This document shows, piece by piece, positions 1-8,208 of a DNA stretch of 54,723 nucleotides. Source of the DNA: Thermodesulfobacteriota bacterium (lineage in GTDB: Bacteria; Desulfobacterota; WTBG01; CAIYCZ01; CAIRTM01); assembly GCA_026415325.1 (NCBI GenBank), contig JAOAHH010000022.1:1-54723 (forward strand), given 5' to 3'. The notes under the pieces were generated by a model, which worked only from the letters and a program-made list of their open reading frames with translations, made no database searches and was not told the DNA's origin. The position numbers and the translations under genes were made by a program. Numbering within the stretch: the first letter of the stretch is position 1; each line of letters opens with the position of its first letter.

Positions 1-2
1 GT

Positions 3-1373
3 TCTCATATTCCACCGGCGCCCAATGGAAAGCACCGAAGAGGGTTGTTGAATCCACAGCCAAATGCGGAGTTAAGACCCCCAACTCCACATCTTGATCA
101 TACTACCCGATTTGCCAGATTTCTTACACCAAAAATTTATGCTGAGATTGAGCCTATCTTTTCATGGCAACTTTACTATGAAGATAACGTATATGCTACT
201 GCAAATGATCATGTTGAAGATTTTAGTAATAGGTATTTACCGAAAATAAAACTAAATATAAAAACTGATCGTATGTCTTTAAAAGGCGAAGGATTGCTTA
301 ATATCATCGAATATGTGGATGAGCGTGATTACAATACGGTAGATCAGGATTATACTATGGAACTTTCATATCTTTTGAATAAACGATTGACCATTTTGAT
401 TGGCGGTGCCTATTCAGTGAATACTGATCCGAACCGTTATTTTCAACTTGAACCAGATGATATCGGATCATTGGCGCTTGTGGGTACATATGTTGTTAAA
501 AAGTATAAGACAAAAACAAAGACGGCGACTGGAAGCTGTCAGTATATGTTTTCACCACGCGACCTTCTTACCGGGATGATCGTCTATTCAAGTTTTGATA
601 CTGGCGTTACTGATAGCAGTGATTTTTATATGGGGGTATTGCAATATCAAAATGATTTGAGCAGAAAAATAAAGTTTAATTTAACAAGTTCATATAATTA
701 CATGCGGTTTAAATTTGGAGGCAAGGCAGAAGAAGGTGATATTGATTTTTTGGAGGATCTTGTTTCTGGAGGGGATTATGATGTCTTTTTCGGATCTGCC
801 TTCAAGTCTAAAATGTATTCTACAACTACTGGACTAGCATATATGTTCGGTGAAGGTTCATCCATCAATGCTTCCTGTGGATGGATTCACAATGTTCAAA
901 ACATAACAACAGAAACTGAGAATCCTGAAACAGGGGAGATGATTACTGAAACAAGACGGCCGGATGGCAATACCCTGACTTATGATGTCGGATACGTACA
1001 TTCTTTTTCTACCACCGCAATAAAAATGGGGCTGAAACAAAATGCGGGTGATAATGCAAATACAGGGGCATCATATAGATCACGAGACCTTGAATTTCGT
1101 ATAACGCATGATATTGACCGAAGACTTGCATGCAATCTTATCCTTAAATACTACCGTTATCATTCTGACAAAAATGATTTTGGCTTTGAAATCAAGCGGC
1201 ATATATTATATATTATGGGTGGTATTACCTACTATGCATCACGATGGCTCAATATTAGTTTAACTTATCAATATAGTAATAATAACAATAAAAATATTGG
1301 CAGAAAAGTTGAGCGAAACTCTGTTTTTGCATCCCTCACATTCCAGCCTTTAAGGCCATTTGTTTTTCGATGA
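3..1373 (+). CDS. Outer-membrane beta-barrel protein of an exopolysaccharide cluster (5' partial)
   Basis: The reading frame is open to the left edge of the window, so the true start lies outside. A TTG at 45 is possible but is preceded by in-frame proline-rich sequence. After about 45 residues of Pro/Asn-rich linker the protein shows alternating aromatic/polar strands typical of a large beta-barrel and ends in a strand finishing with FVFR. It overlaps the next gene by 4 bp (ATGA), so the two are translationally coupled. Barrels of this kind sit next to the Wzz/kinase/ATPase trio in XrtA (exosortase) polysaccharide clusters, so a role in outer-membrane passage or assembly of an exopolysaccharide is inferred. 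No signal peptide is visible because the N-terminus is missing. Confidence 0.7.
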   Translation, partial: SHIPPAPNGKHRRGLLNPQPNAELRPPTPHLDHTTRFARFLTPKIYAEIEPIFSWQLYYEDNVYATANDHVEDFSNRYLPKIKLNIKTDRMSLKGEGLLNIIEYVDERDYNTVDQDYTMELSYLLNKRLTILIGGAYSVNTDPNRYFQLEPDDIGSLALVGTYVVKKYKTKTKTATGSCQYMFSPRDLLTGMIVYSSFDTGVTDSSDFYMGVLQYQNDLSRKIKFNLTSSYNYMRFKFGGKAEEGDIDFLEDLVSGGDYDVFFGSAFKSKMYSTTTGLAYMFGEGSSINASCGWIHNVQNITTETENPETGEMITETRRPDGNTLTYDVGYVHSFSTTAIKMGLKQNAGDNANTGASYRSRDLEFRITHDIDRRLACNLILKYYRYHSDKNDFGFEIKRHILYIMGGITYYASRWLNISLTYQYSNNNNKNIGRKVERNSVFASLTFQPLRPFVFR

Positions 1374-3028
1374 TACAAAATCAGCCTTTATCAAAAAATA
1401 TTATTTATTATCTTGATCTGCTAAAACGCGGCAAATATCTCGTGCTTTGCCCGGTTATTGTTGCTCTTATTATCGGATGTGCCGTTGCATTTAAACTCCC
1501 ACCGGTATACCGTTCTGAAGCAAAAATATTCTATGTTGAGGCTCAGATACCAGAATGGGCAAAGCTAGGCTTTATTAATATTTATCTTGAAGCAATGCTT
1601 GTCTTTATTGAAGCAATCGCATTTTCAGGCCCGGAAGTTGTAAACACCATCAAAGAACTTGATCTTTATCCAGAACTTGTTGATAAAATCCCAATGGCTG
1701 ACATTTTATCTCACATGAAGGAACATTATCAATCAAGGCCTCTTTACACAGAGGTACCTGGCACAGGTGGTAAGCCACAAGAAGTTATCACAGGATTTGA
1801 ATTTTATTTTGAACATCATGATCCTGAAAAGGCATTTCAAGTTGCAAATATGCTTGCTACAAATTTTATAGAAAATTATAAAAAATTTAGAGAAAATTTT
1901 GCTGCATCTACCTCGAGTTTTTTTATTGATGAGCGTGAACGGCTTAAACAGGAAATAGCAGAAATTGATGAAAAAATAGCAGAATTTAAGGAAAAAAACG
2001 TAAATGAATTGCCTGAGCTTTTTGCATTGAACTATGGCATGTCTGATCGCCTAAACGCACAACTTGCCAGTATTGATCTACAATTGCAGACATTATATGG
2101 TCAAAAAAGATCACTTGAGGCACAACTTGCTACGATGAACCCCCTTGTGGCTATGCAAGGTATATCCGGTGAGCGGATTGTCACACCGGAGGAAAAATAT
2201 GCAACGCTTAAAGCAGAATTGGGGGTTTTATTAGCAAATTATTCGGAAAAGCCCCCTGATATTATTAGGCTTCGGCGAGAGATTGCTATTTTGGAAAAAC
2301 AATTGGCAAAAAAGAAACAGGAAGAATCGCTGGCAGACCAGGTTAATAGTAAATCTGGACATAATAACAGCATCGGAGCATACAACCCTGCTTATATAAA
2401 TTTAAAAACACAGCTCGAACAGTTAAATTTTGAGATTGAACGGCAGAAAAAGGAACGCGAAGAGACATATAATGACCTTTTAAAATATGAAGGTAGGGTT
2501 GCCAAGACACCTATGGTTGAAAAAGAATATAGAATATTAAACCGCGATCTCGAAAGTGCCAAAAAGCGGTATGATGATCTTGTGAGTCAGGTTTTAACAC
2601 TTGAAAGTGCTGCTGCGATGGAGCGAAGGGAGATGGGCGGCAAATTGACGATTGGCCAACCCCCATCGATTCCTTTAAAACCAATACGGCCTAATCGTCC
2701 GCTTATCATTGCCGGTTTTTTGGCAGGAGGGCTCTCCCTCGGTATTTTGTTGCTTCTTGGATGGGATGCTGTCACACAAACCATTCGCACTTCAGATGAT
2801 TTTGCTGCCGTAGCATCTGATATTCCGGTTCTTTCTATTGTCCCGTATATTACAACAGAGGAGAAGAAGAGGATTCGGATATCACTCCAGAAAACAGCAG
2901 GGCTCATTGTTCTGGGAATCATCATTCTTGTACTTGTTATTGTTGATGTATTTGTTATGAATATCGACGTTCTTATCATAAAGATATTATCGGCAATCCG
3001 CACAAAACTGCTCCTTCTCGGATTATAA
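1370..3028 (+). CDS. Wzz/GumC-like polysaccharide chain-length determinant
   Basis: Inner-membrane polysaccharide co-polymerase, 552 residues. A first membrane helix lies near residues 23-43, followed by the Wzz-type motif around KLPPVYRSEAKI. A periplasmic domain follows, with long coiled coil between about residues 185 and 430. The proline-rich segment PLKPIRPNRP precedes a second helix at about 443-463, as in the family. Unusually, a further very hydrophobic stretch at about 505-535 adds one or two membrane spans at the C-terminus. The separate kinase-like gene begins 2 bp downstream, so this is the split Wzz + kinase arrangement. It probably controls the length or export of the polysaccharide with the upstream barrel. 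Confidence 0.85.
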   Translation: MIQNQPLSKNIIYYLDLLKRGKYLVLCPVIVALIIGCAVAFKLPPVYRSEAKIFYVEAQIPEWAKLGFINIYLEAMLVFIEAIAFSGPEVVNTIKELDLYPELVDKIPMADILSHMKEHYQSRPLYTEVPGTGGKPQEVITGFEFYFEHHDPEKAFQVANMLATNFIENYKKFRENFAASTSSFFIDERERLKQEIAEIDEKIAEFKEKNVNELPELFALNYGMSDRLNAQLASIDLQLQTLYGQKRSLEAQLATMNPLVAMQGISGERIVTPEEKYATLKAELGVLLANYSEKPPDIIRLRREIAILEKQLAKKKQEESLADQVNSKSGHNNSIGAYNPAYINLKTQLEQLNFEIERQKKEREETYNDLLKYEGRVAKTPMVEKEYRILNRDLESAKKRYDDLVSQVLTLESAAAMERREMGGKLTIGQPPSIPLKPIRPNRPLIIAGFLAGGLSLGILLLLGWDAVTQTIRTSDDFAAVASDIPVLSIVPYITTEEKKRIRISLQKTAGLIVLGIIILVLVIVDVFVMNIDVLIIKILSAIRTKLLLLGL

Positions 3029-3030
3029 AG

Positions 3031-3804
3031 ATGAGCAAAATAAAAGAAGCGCTTCTACGCGCCAAAAGTGAACGAAAACAAACCGATGACATGTCGTTGT
3101 TTAAACGGCCTCCTGTGTTTCAAGAATCTCGACACCAGACAAAAGTTGTTGACTATTCAGAAGTCGCAGTTGTGCGGAATAAAATCATCACACCGTATTT
3201 TGATAACCCTGAACTTACCAACCAATTAAAACTTTTGAGGACAAAAATACTTCAAGAGACCCAGAAGTTTGATGACCGGACAATTTTGGTGACCAGTACG
3301 CTTCCGGGTGAAGGAAAAACATTTCTTGTCACGAACTTGGCAATTACGTTCGCCCGCGAGGTTGATCAAACCGTTTTGCTTGTTGATGTCCATTTGTACC
3401 ATGCATGTGTGACACAGGTTTTTGGTATTGAACAGGAGAGAGGACTTACCGATTATTTGTTACACGACGTCCCCTTGCCTGAATTGCTTATACGACCGGG
3501 GATAGAAAAACTAACCCTCCTACCTGCGGGAGCTCCGGTAGAGCATTCAGCTGAGCTGTTGCGCTCCCAGAAAATGCGACAACTGATTCAAGAAATGAAA
3601 AATCGATATGCAGATAGGTATATCTTCTTTGATGCACCAGCTGTGCTGAGCTCAGTGGACACCATTGTTTTGACAGAGTATGTTGATAAAGTGCTGTTTG
3701 TTGTTGCATCCGGATATGTTAAGCCGAGCCAGGTTAGCGAAGCGCTCAACCGACTTGACAAGAACAAACTTTTAGGAACGATCATTAACAAAAAAATCTC
3801 CTAA
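3031..3804 (+). CDS. BY-kinase-like P-loop ATPase of an XrtA polysaccharide cluster, altered Walker A' motif
   Basis: Cytoplasmic 257-residue ATPase of the CpsD/XrtA-associated tyrosine autokinase family, beginning MSKIKEALLRAKSE as these proteins typically do. Walker A is STLPGEGKT (89-97) and Walker B is YIFFDAP (197-203). The Walker A' motif, normally DxDxR, reads DVHLY (119-123): the second Asp is His and the Arg is Tyr. There is no C-terminal tyrosine cluster. The protein may therefore bind nucleotide and regulate the adjacent Wzz protein without strong tyrosine kinase activity. That is inference from motif changes only. Confidence 0.8.
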   Translation: MSKIKEALLRAKSERKQTDDMSLFKRPPVFQESRHQTKVVDYSEVAVVRNKIITPYFDNPELTNQLKLLRTKILQETQKFDDRTILVTSTLPGEGKTFLVTNLAITFAREVDQTVLLVDVHLYHACVTQVFGIEQERGLTDYLLHDVPLPELLIRPGIEKLTLLPAGAPVEHSAELLRSQKMRQLIQEMKNRYADRYIFFDAPAVLSSVDTIVLTEYVDKVLFVVASGYVKPSQVSEALNRLDKNKLLGTIINKKIS

Positions 3805-3838
3805 GCTCTCTTATCCCTTTCCATGTCTGTGTGATTTT

Positions 3839-4990
3839 ATGTACGAATCTTATTACGGTTTTCATGAAAAACCCTTCACAACGCTGCCTGATCCTGAATT
3901 TCTTTATTTCAGTTCGCAGCATGAGCTTGCCTTTACCTATCTTGAATATGGTTTGTCGTCGCAAGCGGGTTTTATCGTCCTTACCGGAGAAATCGGATCA
4001 GGGAAAACGACGCTTCTCCATTATTTAATCGACAAGCTCGACCCGCGAACTGCTGCGATTGCTTTTATCTTTACAACCAATCTGTCCTCATATGACTTTC
4101 TTATTGCGGTTGCGCGCGAATGGGGTATTGAGCATGAGCAATCGGATAAGGCAGCCCTGTATGATGCGATCAATACATTTTTGGTCGATCAATATGCAAA
4201 GAGAAAACAGGCGATTCTCATTATTGATGAGGCACAGAATTTACCGTTTGAAACGCTCGAAGAAGTTAGAATGCTGTCAAACCTCAATGATACAAAGCGA
4301 CCTTTACTGCATCTCATTCTTTCCGGACAGCCAAATCTTATTCACCGGTTAAACAACCCAAAACTCGAACAATTACGACAAAGAATTTCAGTTCATTATC
4401 ATATCAATCCCCTGGATCGAGAAGAAACTGAGCACTATATTAAACATCGTTTGACAAAGGCAAGTGCCCAGAATAACGAGATTTTTACATCAGATGCTTT
4501 TGATCGTATTTACGAATACTCACAGGGGATTCCGCGGCTTATTAATCTTATATGTGATTTATCGCTTGTGTATGGGTATGCCGAACAAATACGCTCTGTT
4601 GATGGCCGTATTGTTGATATGGTAGTTCAAGATAGAAAACGTATGGGGCTTCATTTTGGGGCCATGATGCAGGTACCTGATGTATCGGGAGAGAACTGCC
4701 TTGATAACGATACCGTGCAGACAGCTGTTTGGAGCAAAAAATACCGCGAATTGTGTGAAAATGTATACGAACTTGCGCGGCTTGTCAAAAAATTGCTCGA
4801 AATTCGCGATGATGTGTCACGTCACCAGCAAGAGCTGCAGCAGATTTATCAAAAGATACGAAAACTCGAAGCACGGTGCTTAGCTATATGTACCAATAAA
4901 GCGAGTCGTCTTTCTAGCTCAGAGAATAGGATTTCGGAGGGGGAAAAGTATGACATGCAGGCACACGGCATGACGGGAACAATGCCTTGA
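3839..4990 (+). CDS. XrtA/PEP-CTERM system-associated AAA ATPase (ExeA-like)
   Basis: 383-residue AAA ATPase starting MYESYYGFHEKPF, the signature opening of the XrtA-associated/ExeA/GspA-like family. Walker A is GEIGSGKT (50-57) and Walker B is ILIIDEAQ (126-133). Sensor and lid helices follow, and after about residue 290 a coiled-coil tail replaces the peptidoglycan-binding domain of ExeA. It is the fourth gene of the barrel/Wzz/kinase/ATPase set and is 34 bp from its predecessor. The exact role in polysaccharide export is not known for the family. No exosortase gene lies in this window; it would be expected upstream. Confidence 0.85.
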   Translation: MYESYYGFHEKPFTTLPDPEFLYFSSQHELAFTYLEYGLSSQAGFIVLTGEIGSGKTTLLHYLIDKLDPRTAAIAFIFTTNLSSYDFLIAVAREWGIEHEQSDKAALYDAINTFLVDQYAKRKQAILIIDEAQNLPFETLEEVRMLSNLNDTKRPLLHLILSGQPNLIHRLNNPKLEQLRQRISVHYHINPLDREETEHYIKHRLTKASAQNNEIFTSDAFDRIYEYSQGIPRLINLICDLSLVYGYAEQIRSVDGRIVDMVVQDRKRMGLHFGAMMQVPDVSGENCLDNDTVQTAVWSKKYRELCENVYELARLVKKLLEIRDDVSRHQQELQQIYQKIRKLEARCLAICTNKASRLSSSENRISEGEKYDMQAHGMTGTMP

Positions 4991-5052
4991 TTCTGCGGTC
5001 GGCCCGAATACTTTTTGCTGCGGTACGGAATCCCATGCAATCCGGGTGCTTA

Positions 5053-5532
5053 TTATGAATGCCTTTGAAGACGGCGCTGTTCTTCCCGCAGAAGGTCTCT
5101 CTTTTGGATGTCTGCCCGCTTGTCAAAAAGTTTTTTGCCCTGCGCAATCGCCATTTCAACTTTTACCTTACCGGCTTCATTGAAATACATGCGAAGGGGA
5201 ATAAACGTTTGCCCGCGTTCCTTGATTTTTCCGTAGAGTTTTTTTATCTGATGTTTATGGAGGAGTAGTTTGCGTTTGCGGCGGGGCTGATGGTTGAACC
5301 TATTTGCATGTGCATATGGACTGATATGCGCATCGACAAGGAAGATTTCCCCGTTTTCGATAAGCGCATGGCTGTCATTTAGATTTACTGATCCTCGCCT
5401 GCATGATTTCACCTCGCTGCCAAGCAGCACAATCCCTGCTTCCATGGTTTCCACAATATGATAGTTGTGCCGCGCTTTTTTGTTGTGGCAGATTACGCGA
5501 AGAGATTGTTCTTGTTTTTTATTGGTGACCAT
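5053..5532 (-). CDS. smpB: SsrA-binding protein SmpB
   Basis: Trans-translation partner that delivers tmRNA to stalled ribosomes. The 159-residue product has the family core: NKKARHNYHIVETMEAGIVLLGSEVKSCR, then SPYAHANRFNHQPRRKRKLLLHK and the lysine/arginine-rich C-terminal tail that enters the mRNA channel. I chose the ATG at 5532 over an upstream in-frame ATG at 5628 because family homology begins there, a purine-rich GGAAGGG lies about 10 nt upstream, and the longer form would run through the terminator hairpin at 5574-5612. It lies directly downstream of fbp but is separated from it by that terminator. Confidence 0.95.
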   Translation of the reverse strand: MVTNKKQEQSLRVICHNKKARHNYHIVETMEAGIVLLGSEVKSCRRGSVNLNDSHALIENGEIFLVDAHISPYAHANRFNHQPRRKRKLLLHKHQIKKLYGKIKERGQTFIPLRMYFNEAGKVKVEMAIAQGKKLFDKRADIQKRDLLREEQRRLQRHS

Positions 5533-5566
5533 ACCATAAACCCTTCCACAAGGACCTTCATGTTTA

Positions 5567-5612
5567 GAAAAAAAGAGAAAGGATTTGCAATTTCCTTGCA
5601 AATCCTTTCTCT
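5567..5612 (-). terminator. Rho-independent terminator of fbp
   Basis: A perfect 17-bp inverted repeat (5574-5590 with 5596-5612) encloses a 5-nt loop. On the minus strand it is followed directly by a run of seven T. It begins 20 bp after the fbp stop codon. This insulates smpB from fbp transcription. Confidence 0.93.
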
Positions 5613-5631
5613 TGTGACATGAGGACATCCT

Positions 5632-6627
5632 TTAGCTTTTCAGAAATTTTGCAAGATCCTCAATCAGGGGTTTTGAACCGACATATAGCGTTGTCCGCTG
5701 ATGATGCTTTTGCGGTTGAATATCAAGAATTCTGGTTCCTGTCTCATCGATTGCATCACCGCCAGCCTCTTTACACATGAAAGCAACGACATTTGCCTCA
5801 TACAGAAGTCGTAATTTCCCCTGGGGACGATTTTCTTTAGGGTTCGGATGATTAACAATGGCCGGATACATAAATATTCCACCATTGGCGAGCAGACGAT
5901 GAAAATCACCAGCCAATGCCCCGATGTATCTGAAATTATATTGTGGTATCTTCTCCTTTATCCATGTTTGAATTTTTTCACTAAATGTATTGATATTCCC
6001 TGCATTGAAGGAAAGCTCCCACTTTTTTGTGCTTTCCGGAAGGACCATGCGGACCGGTTTCACATAGGTAGCTGTTTCATCGGAATGAAAACGCCAACAC
6101 CCAGCATCGCGCAGCGCCATGGTGAACATACCGGTGGGGATGACAAACATGCCGGCTGCAATATACTCTCGCCCGGCACGGAGATGAAAATCTTCAGGGC
6201 CTTGGATGTTGCCGTCAAGGTTCCGTTTTGAAATACCAAACATAAAGCCAACAGGAAGACCGTGGGCAACATTTGATGAGCCATCGAGTGGATCAAAATA
6301 AACAAAGTAGCGGCCACCGTTTTTATTCAAATCGATAATGTCTTCAGATTCTTCGCTGACCACCTGAATGACTCGTTCTGTTTGCGTTAGATAGTGGAGT
6401 ACAATCTGATGGGCAAATTCATCCATTTGCATGACGTTCTCACCGTGTACGTTGATGCTGCCGGCAACGCCTAAATGTCCCTTCAGCGCGCCGGTTCTGT
6501 AGTACAGCTCAATACGTTTCGCAGCTGTTACAATGGCATCCATAAGGATAAGGAAGTGATAGGTGCGGTTGTGTTTTTCCTGATGGCGAAGGAGAAAGTT
6601 TCTGAAGGTCTGTTCAAACTGTAACAT
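5632..6627 (-). CDS. fbp: Class I fructose-1,6-bisphosphatase
   Basis: Hydrolyses fructose-1,6-bisphosphate in gluconeogenesis. It is 331 residues long, the usual class I size. It contains the metal/phosphate motif YFDPLDGSSNV, the preceding VSEESED metal-binding region, and a late IDETGTRILD segment. The ATG at 6627 has a strong AAGGAGG Shine-Dalgarno about 6 nt upstream. Together with acetyl-CoA synthetase elsewhere in the window it fits growth on C2 compounds with gluconeogenesis, which is inference. Confidence 0.96.
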   Translation of the reverse strand: MLQFEQTFRNFLLRHQEKHNRTYHFLILMDAIVTAAKRIELYYRTGALKGHLGVAGSINVHGENVMQMDEFAHQIVLHYLTQTERVIQVVSEESEDIIDLNKNGGRYFVYFDPLDGSSNVAHGLPVGFMFGISKRNLDGNIQGPEDFHLRAGREYIAAGMFVIPTGMFTMALRDAGCWRFHSDETATYVKPVRMVLPESTKKWELSFNAGNINTFSEKIQTWIKEKIPQYNFRYIGALAGDFHRLLANGGIFMYPAIVNHPNPKENRPQGKLRLLYEANVVAFMCKEAGGDAIDETGTRILDIQPQKHHQRTTLYVGSKPLIEDLAKFLKS

Positions 6628-6664
6628 GACGGCCTCCTTATGCGTTGAGAGAAATTATAGGATG

Positions 6665-7426
6665 TTAAAAAATGCTCGGTGCATCTATAAAAACGGCAGG
6701 CAGAGAAAAGGTATCTTGCAGATGTTGTGCAAGCGCCTGCATGCCGATAGCTTCTGTTCGGTAGTGTCCTCCATAAAAAATATTCAGGCCGAATTCCTGT
6801 GCAAGGTGATATGCACCATGTCGGGCCTCGCCGGTAATCAACAGGTCGATACCAAGCTTTTTTAGTTCTTTGAAAAGCCCTGCATCAGTTGCCGATCCTG
6901 CCACAATGGCAACCGTGCGGATCATCTCAGATCCAAAAGCAATGAGATCCCGGCACGCCCCGATGGCATTGGTTACAACTTCGGCAGCATCTTTTAGATT
7001 CATGGCCTGGGGGAGTCTGCCCATAACGCCGATCATGGTGCCATGATAATTGGCACATGATTGTCGATCAATAATGCCGATCCTATTGGCAATAATTACA
7101 TTATGGCCAACAACGGGATGCGCATCGAGGGGGAGATGCGCAGCATAGAGCGCTATATCGGCCATAATGAGGGAGCGGACGCGCTGGAAAATATGATCGA
7201 CGATAAGCTCCTGCCTTCCCCAGAAAAGTCCGTGGTGAACGATTAGCATACTGCATCTTTCTTCCGCGGCTTTGAGGATGGCCTCGTGGCAGGCATCGAC
7301 TGCAACACCGATTTTTTCCACCAACTCGCTATTTTCTACCTGCAGTCCGTTTGCAGCGTCGTCCTGAAATGAGGATATCTGAAGATAAGAATCAAGGTAT
7401 CCAACGAGTTGCTTTAGTTCCATCAT
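6665..7426 (-). CDS. Nif3/YbgI-like dinuclear metal centre protein
   Basis: 253-residue Nif3 family protein (annotated in some genomes as GTP cyclohydrolase 1 type 2). Visible metal-ligand motifs are VHHGLFWG near residue 64, AAHLPLDAHP near 95, and the C-terminal GGHYRTEAIG. The N-terminus FQDDAANGLQVEN is typical. Members form hexameric toroids with two metal ions per subunit; their physiological reaction is not settled. It starts at a double ATG (7426/7423) with only a weak purine-rich RBS. It sits 37 bp upstream of fbp on the same strand and is probably cotranscribed. Confidence 0.9.
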   Translation of the reverse strand: MMELKQLVGYLDSYLQISSFQDDAANGLQVENSELVEKIGVAVDACHEAILKAAEERCSMLIVHHGLFWGRQELIVDHIFQRVRSLIMADIALYAAHLPLDAHPVVGHNVIIANRIGIIDRQSCANYHGTMIGVMGRLPQAMNLKDAAEVVTNAIGACRDLIAFGSEMIRTVAIVAGSATDAGLFKELKKLGIDLLITGEARHGAYHLAQEFGLNIFYGGHYRTEAIGMQALAQHLQDTFSLPAVFIDAPSIF

Positions 7427-7543
7427 GCAGAATTTTTCTTTTTACAATAGATAGAACTGAAAGTATTGTCAAGTTGTTTTCAACGGTGCGTATGGCGCAA
7501 TCGTTTGCATTTTTCTGTAATGGTGGAGCGATTAAAATATAGC

Positions 7544-7572
7544 TTGACATGCATACCTTACTATATTAGTAA
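7544..7572 (+). promoter_or_regulatory. Sigma-70-type promoter of the tetR-efflux operon
   Basis: A perfect TTGACA lies at 7544-7549. The best-spaced -10 candidate is the weak TAGTAA at 7567-7572 (17-bp spacer); the better-looking TATATT at 7562-7567 is only 12 bp away. The -10 region abuts the operator palindrome that starts at 7571, so repressor binding would block polymerase. Confidence 0.6.
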
Positions 7573-7594
7573 TTTACTTACCGGTAAGTAAATT
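7571..7594 (+). promoter_or_regulatory. Perfect 24-bp palindromic operator for the TetR-family repressor
   Basis: The half-site AATTTACTTACC at 7571-7582 is followed with no spacer by its exact reverse complement at 7583-7594. It lies between the promoter and the tetR start codon at 7600. Its position and symmetry are those of an autoregulatory TetR operator. The inner TTACCGGTAA core resembles operators of several TetR repressors of efflux pumps. Confidence 0.85.
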
Positions 7595-7599
7595 TTTTT

Positions 7600-8184
7600 A
7601 TGAACACTAAAGAAAAAATTATACATGCTGCCATCGAAGTCTTTTTTTCCAAGGGGTTTGATGGCGCCTCAATGCGGGAAATCGCTGCCATAGCAGGTGT
7701 CACCAAGCCTGTGATTTATTATTATTTTAAGGATAAAGAAACACTGTATCTGAAGCTTTTGGAAGACCATCTTGATGCATTTTGCACAGAGCTTGAACAT
7801 ATCCTTGCTCGGAACGAAGAATATCAACAATTGTTCCTTTCGGTTATTTCTCTTTATGAGACAACGTTCTCCAAGGGAGCGAAAATTTACCATATTATCC
7901 AGCGTGAAATAAGCGGCAATGGCCGGTTTGTAGGGATGTTAACAAAAAAATATTTTTCACGTATCTTTACCCAACTCACTACTTTGATGCAGAAGGGTAT
8001 TCGCCATAGTGTTGTCCGCCCGATCCATGATAGTCATCTTGCAGGACTGAGTTTCTCAGCAATTCTTTTGTTTTATTATTCACAAAGCGTTGTTCTCAAA
8101 CACCTGTCCCGGTATGTGCCGCCGGGCACATTTTCCGTTTATTCGCTCAGGGAGCATATTATGGATCTTTTTCTCAACAGATGA
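7600..8184 (+). CDS. TetR/AcrR-family transcriptional repressor of the efflux operon
   Basis: 194 residues. The N-terminal TetR helix-turn-helix is clear: KIIHAAIEVFFSKGFDGAS, then MREIAAIAGVTKPVIYYYFKDKETLYLKL. The C-terminal ligand domain is divergent, as usual. The ATG lies only 5 bp after the operator palindrome and no good Shine-Dalgarno can be seen, so the mRNA leader is very short or absent. It is the first gene of a four-gene tetR-emrA-emrB-tolC unit and should repress it until a toxic ligand binds. Confidence 0.93.
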   Translation: MNTKEKIIHAAIEVFFSKGFDGASMREIAAIAGVTKPVIYYYFKDKETLYLKLLEDHLDAFCTELEHILARNEEYQQLFLSVISLYETTFSKGAKIYHIIQREISGNGRFVGMLTKKYFSRIFTQLTTLMQKGIRHSVVRPIHDSHLAGLSFSAILLFYYSQSVVLKHLSRYVPPGTFSVYSLREHIMDLFLNR

Positions 8185-8208
8185 GGGCGAACAGAGGAGA
8201 CGCTAACA

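Noticed and set aside
3831-4028. A 65-codon plus-strand frame overlapping the start of the AAA ATPase
   Set aside because: Out-of-frame shadow of the ATPase gene, whose N-terminal family signature is clear.
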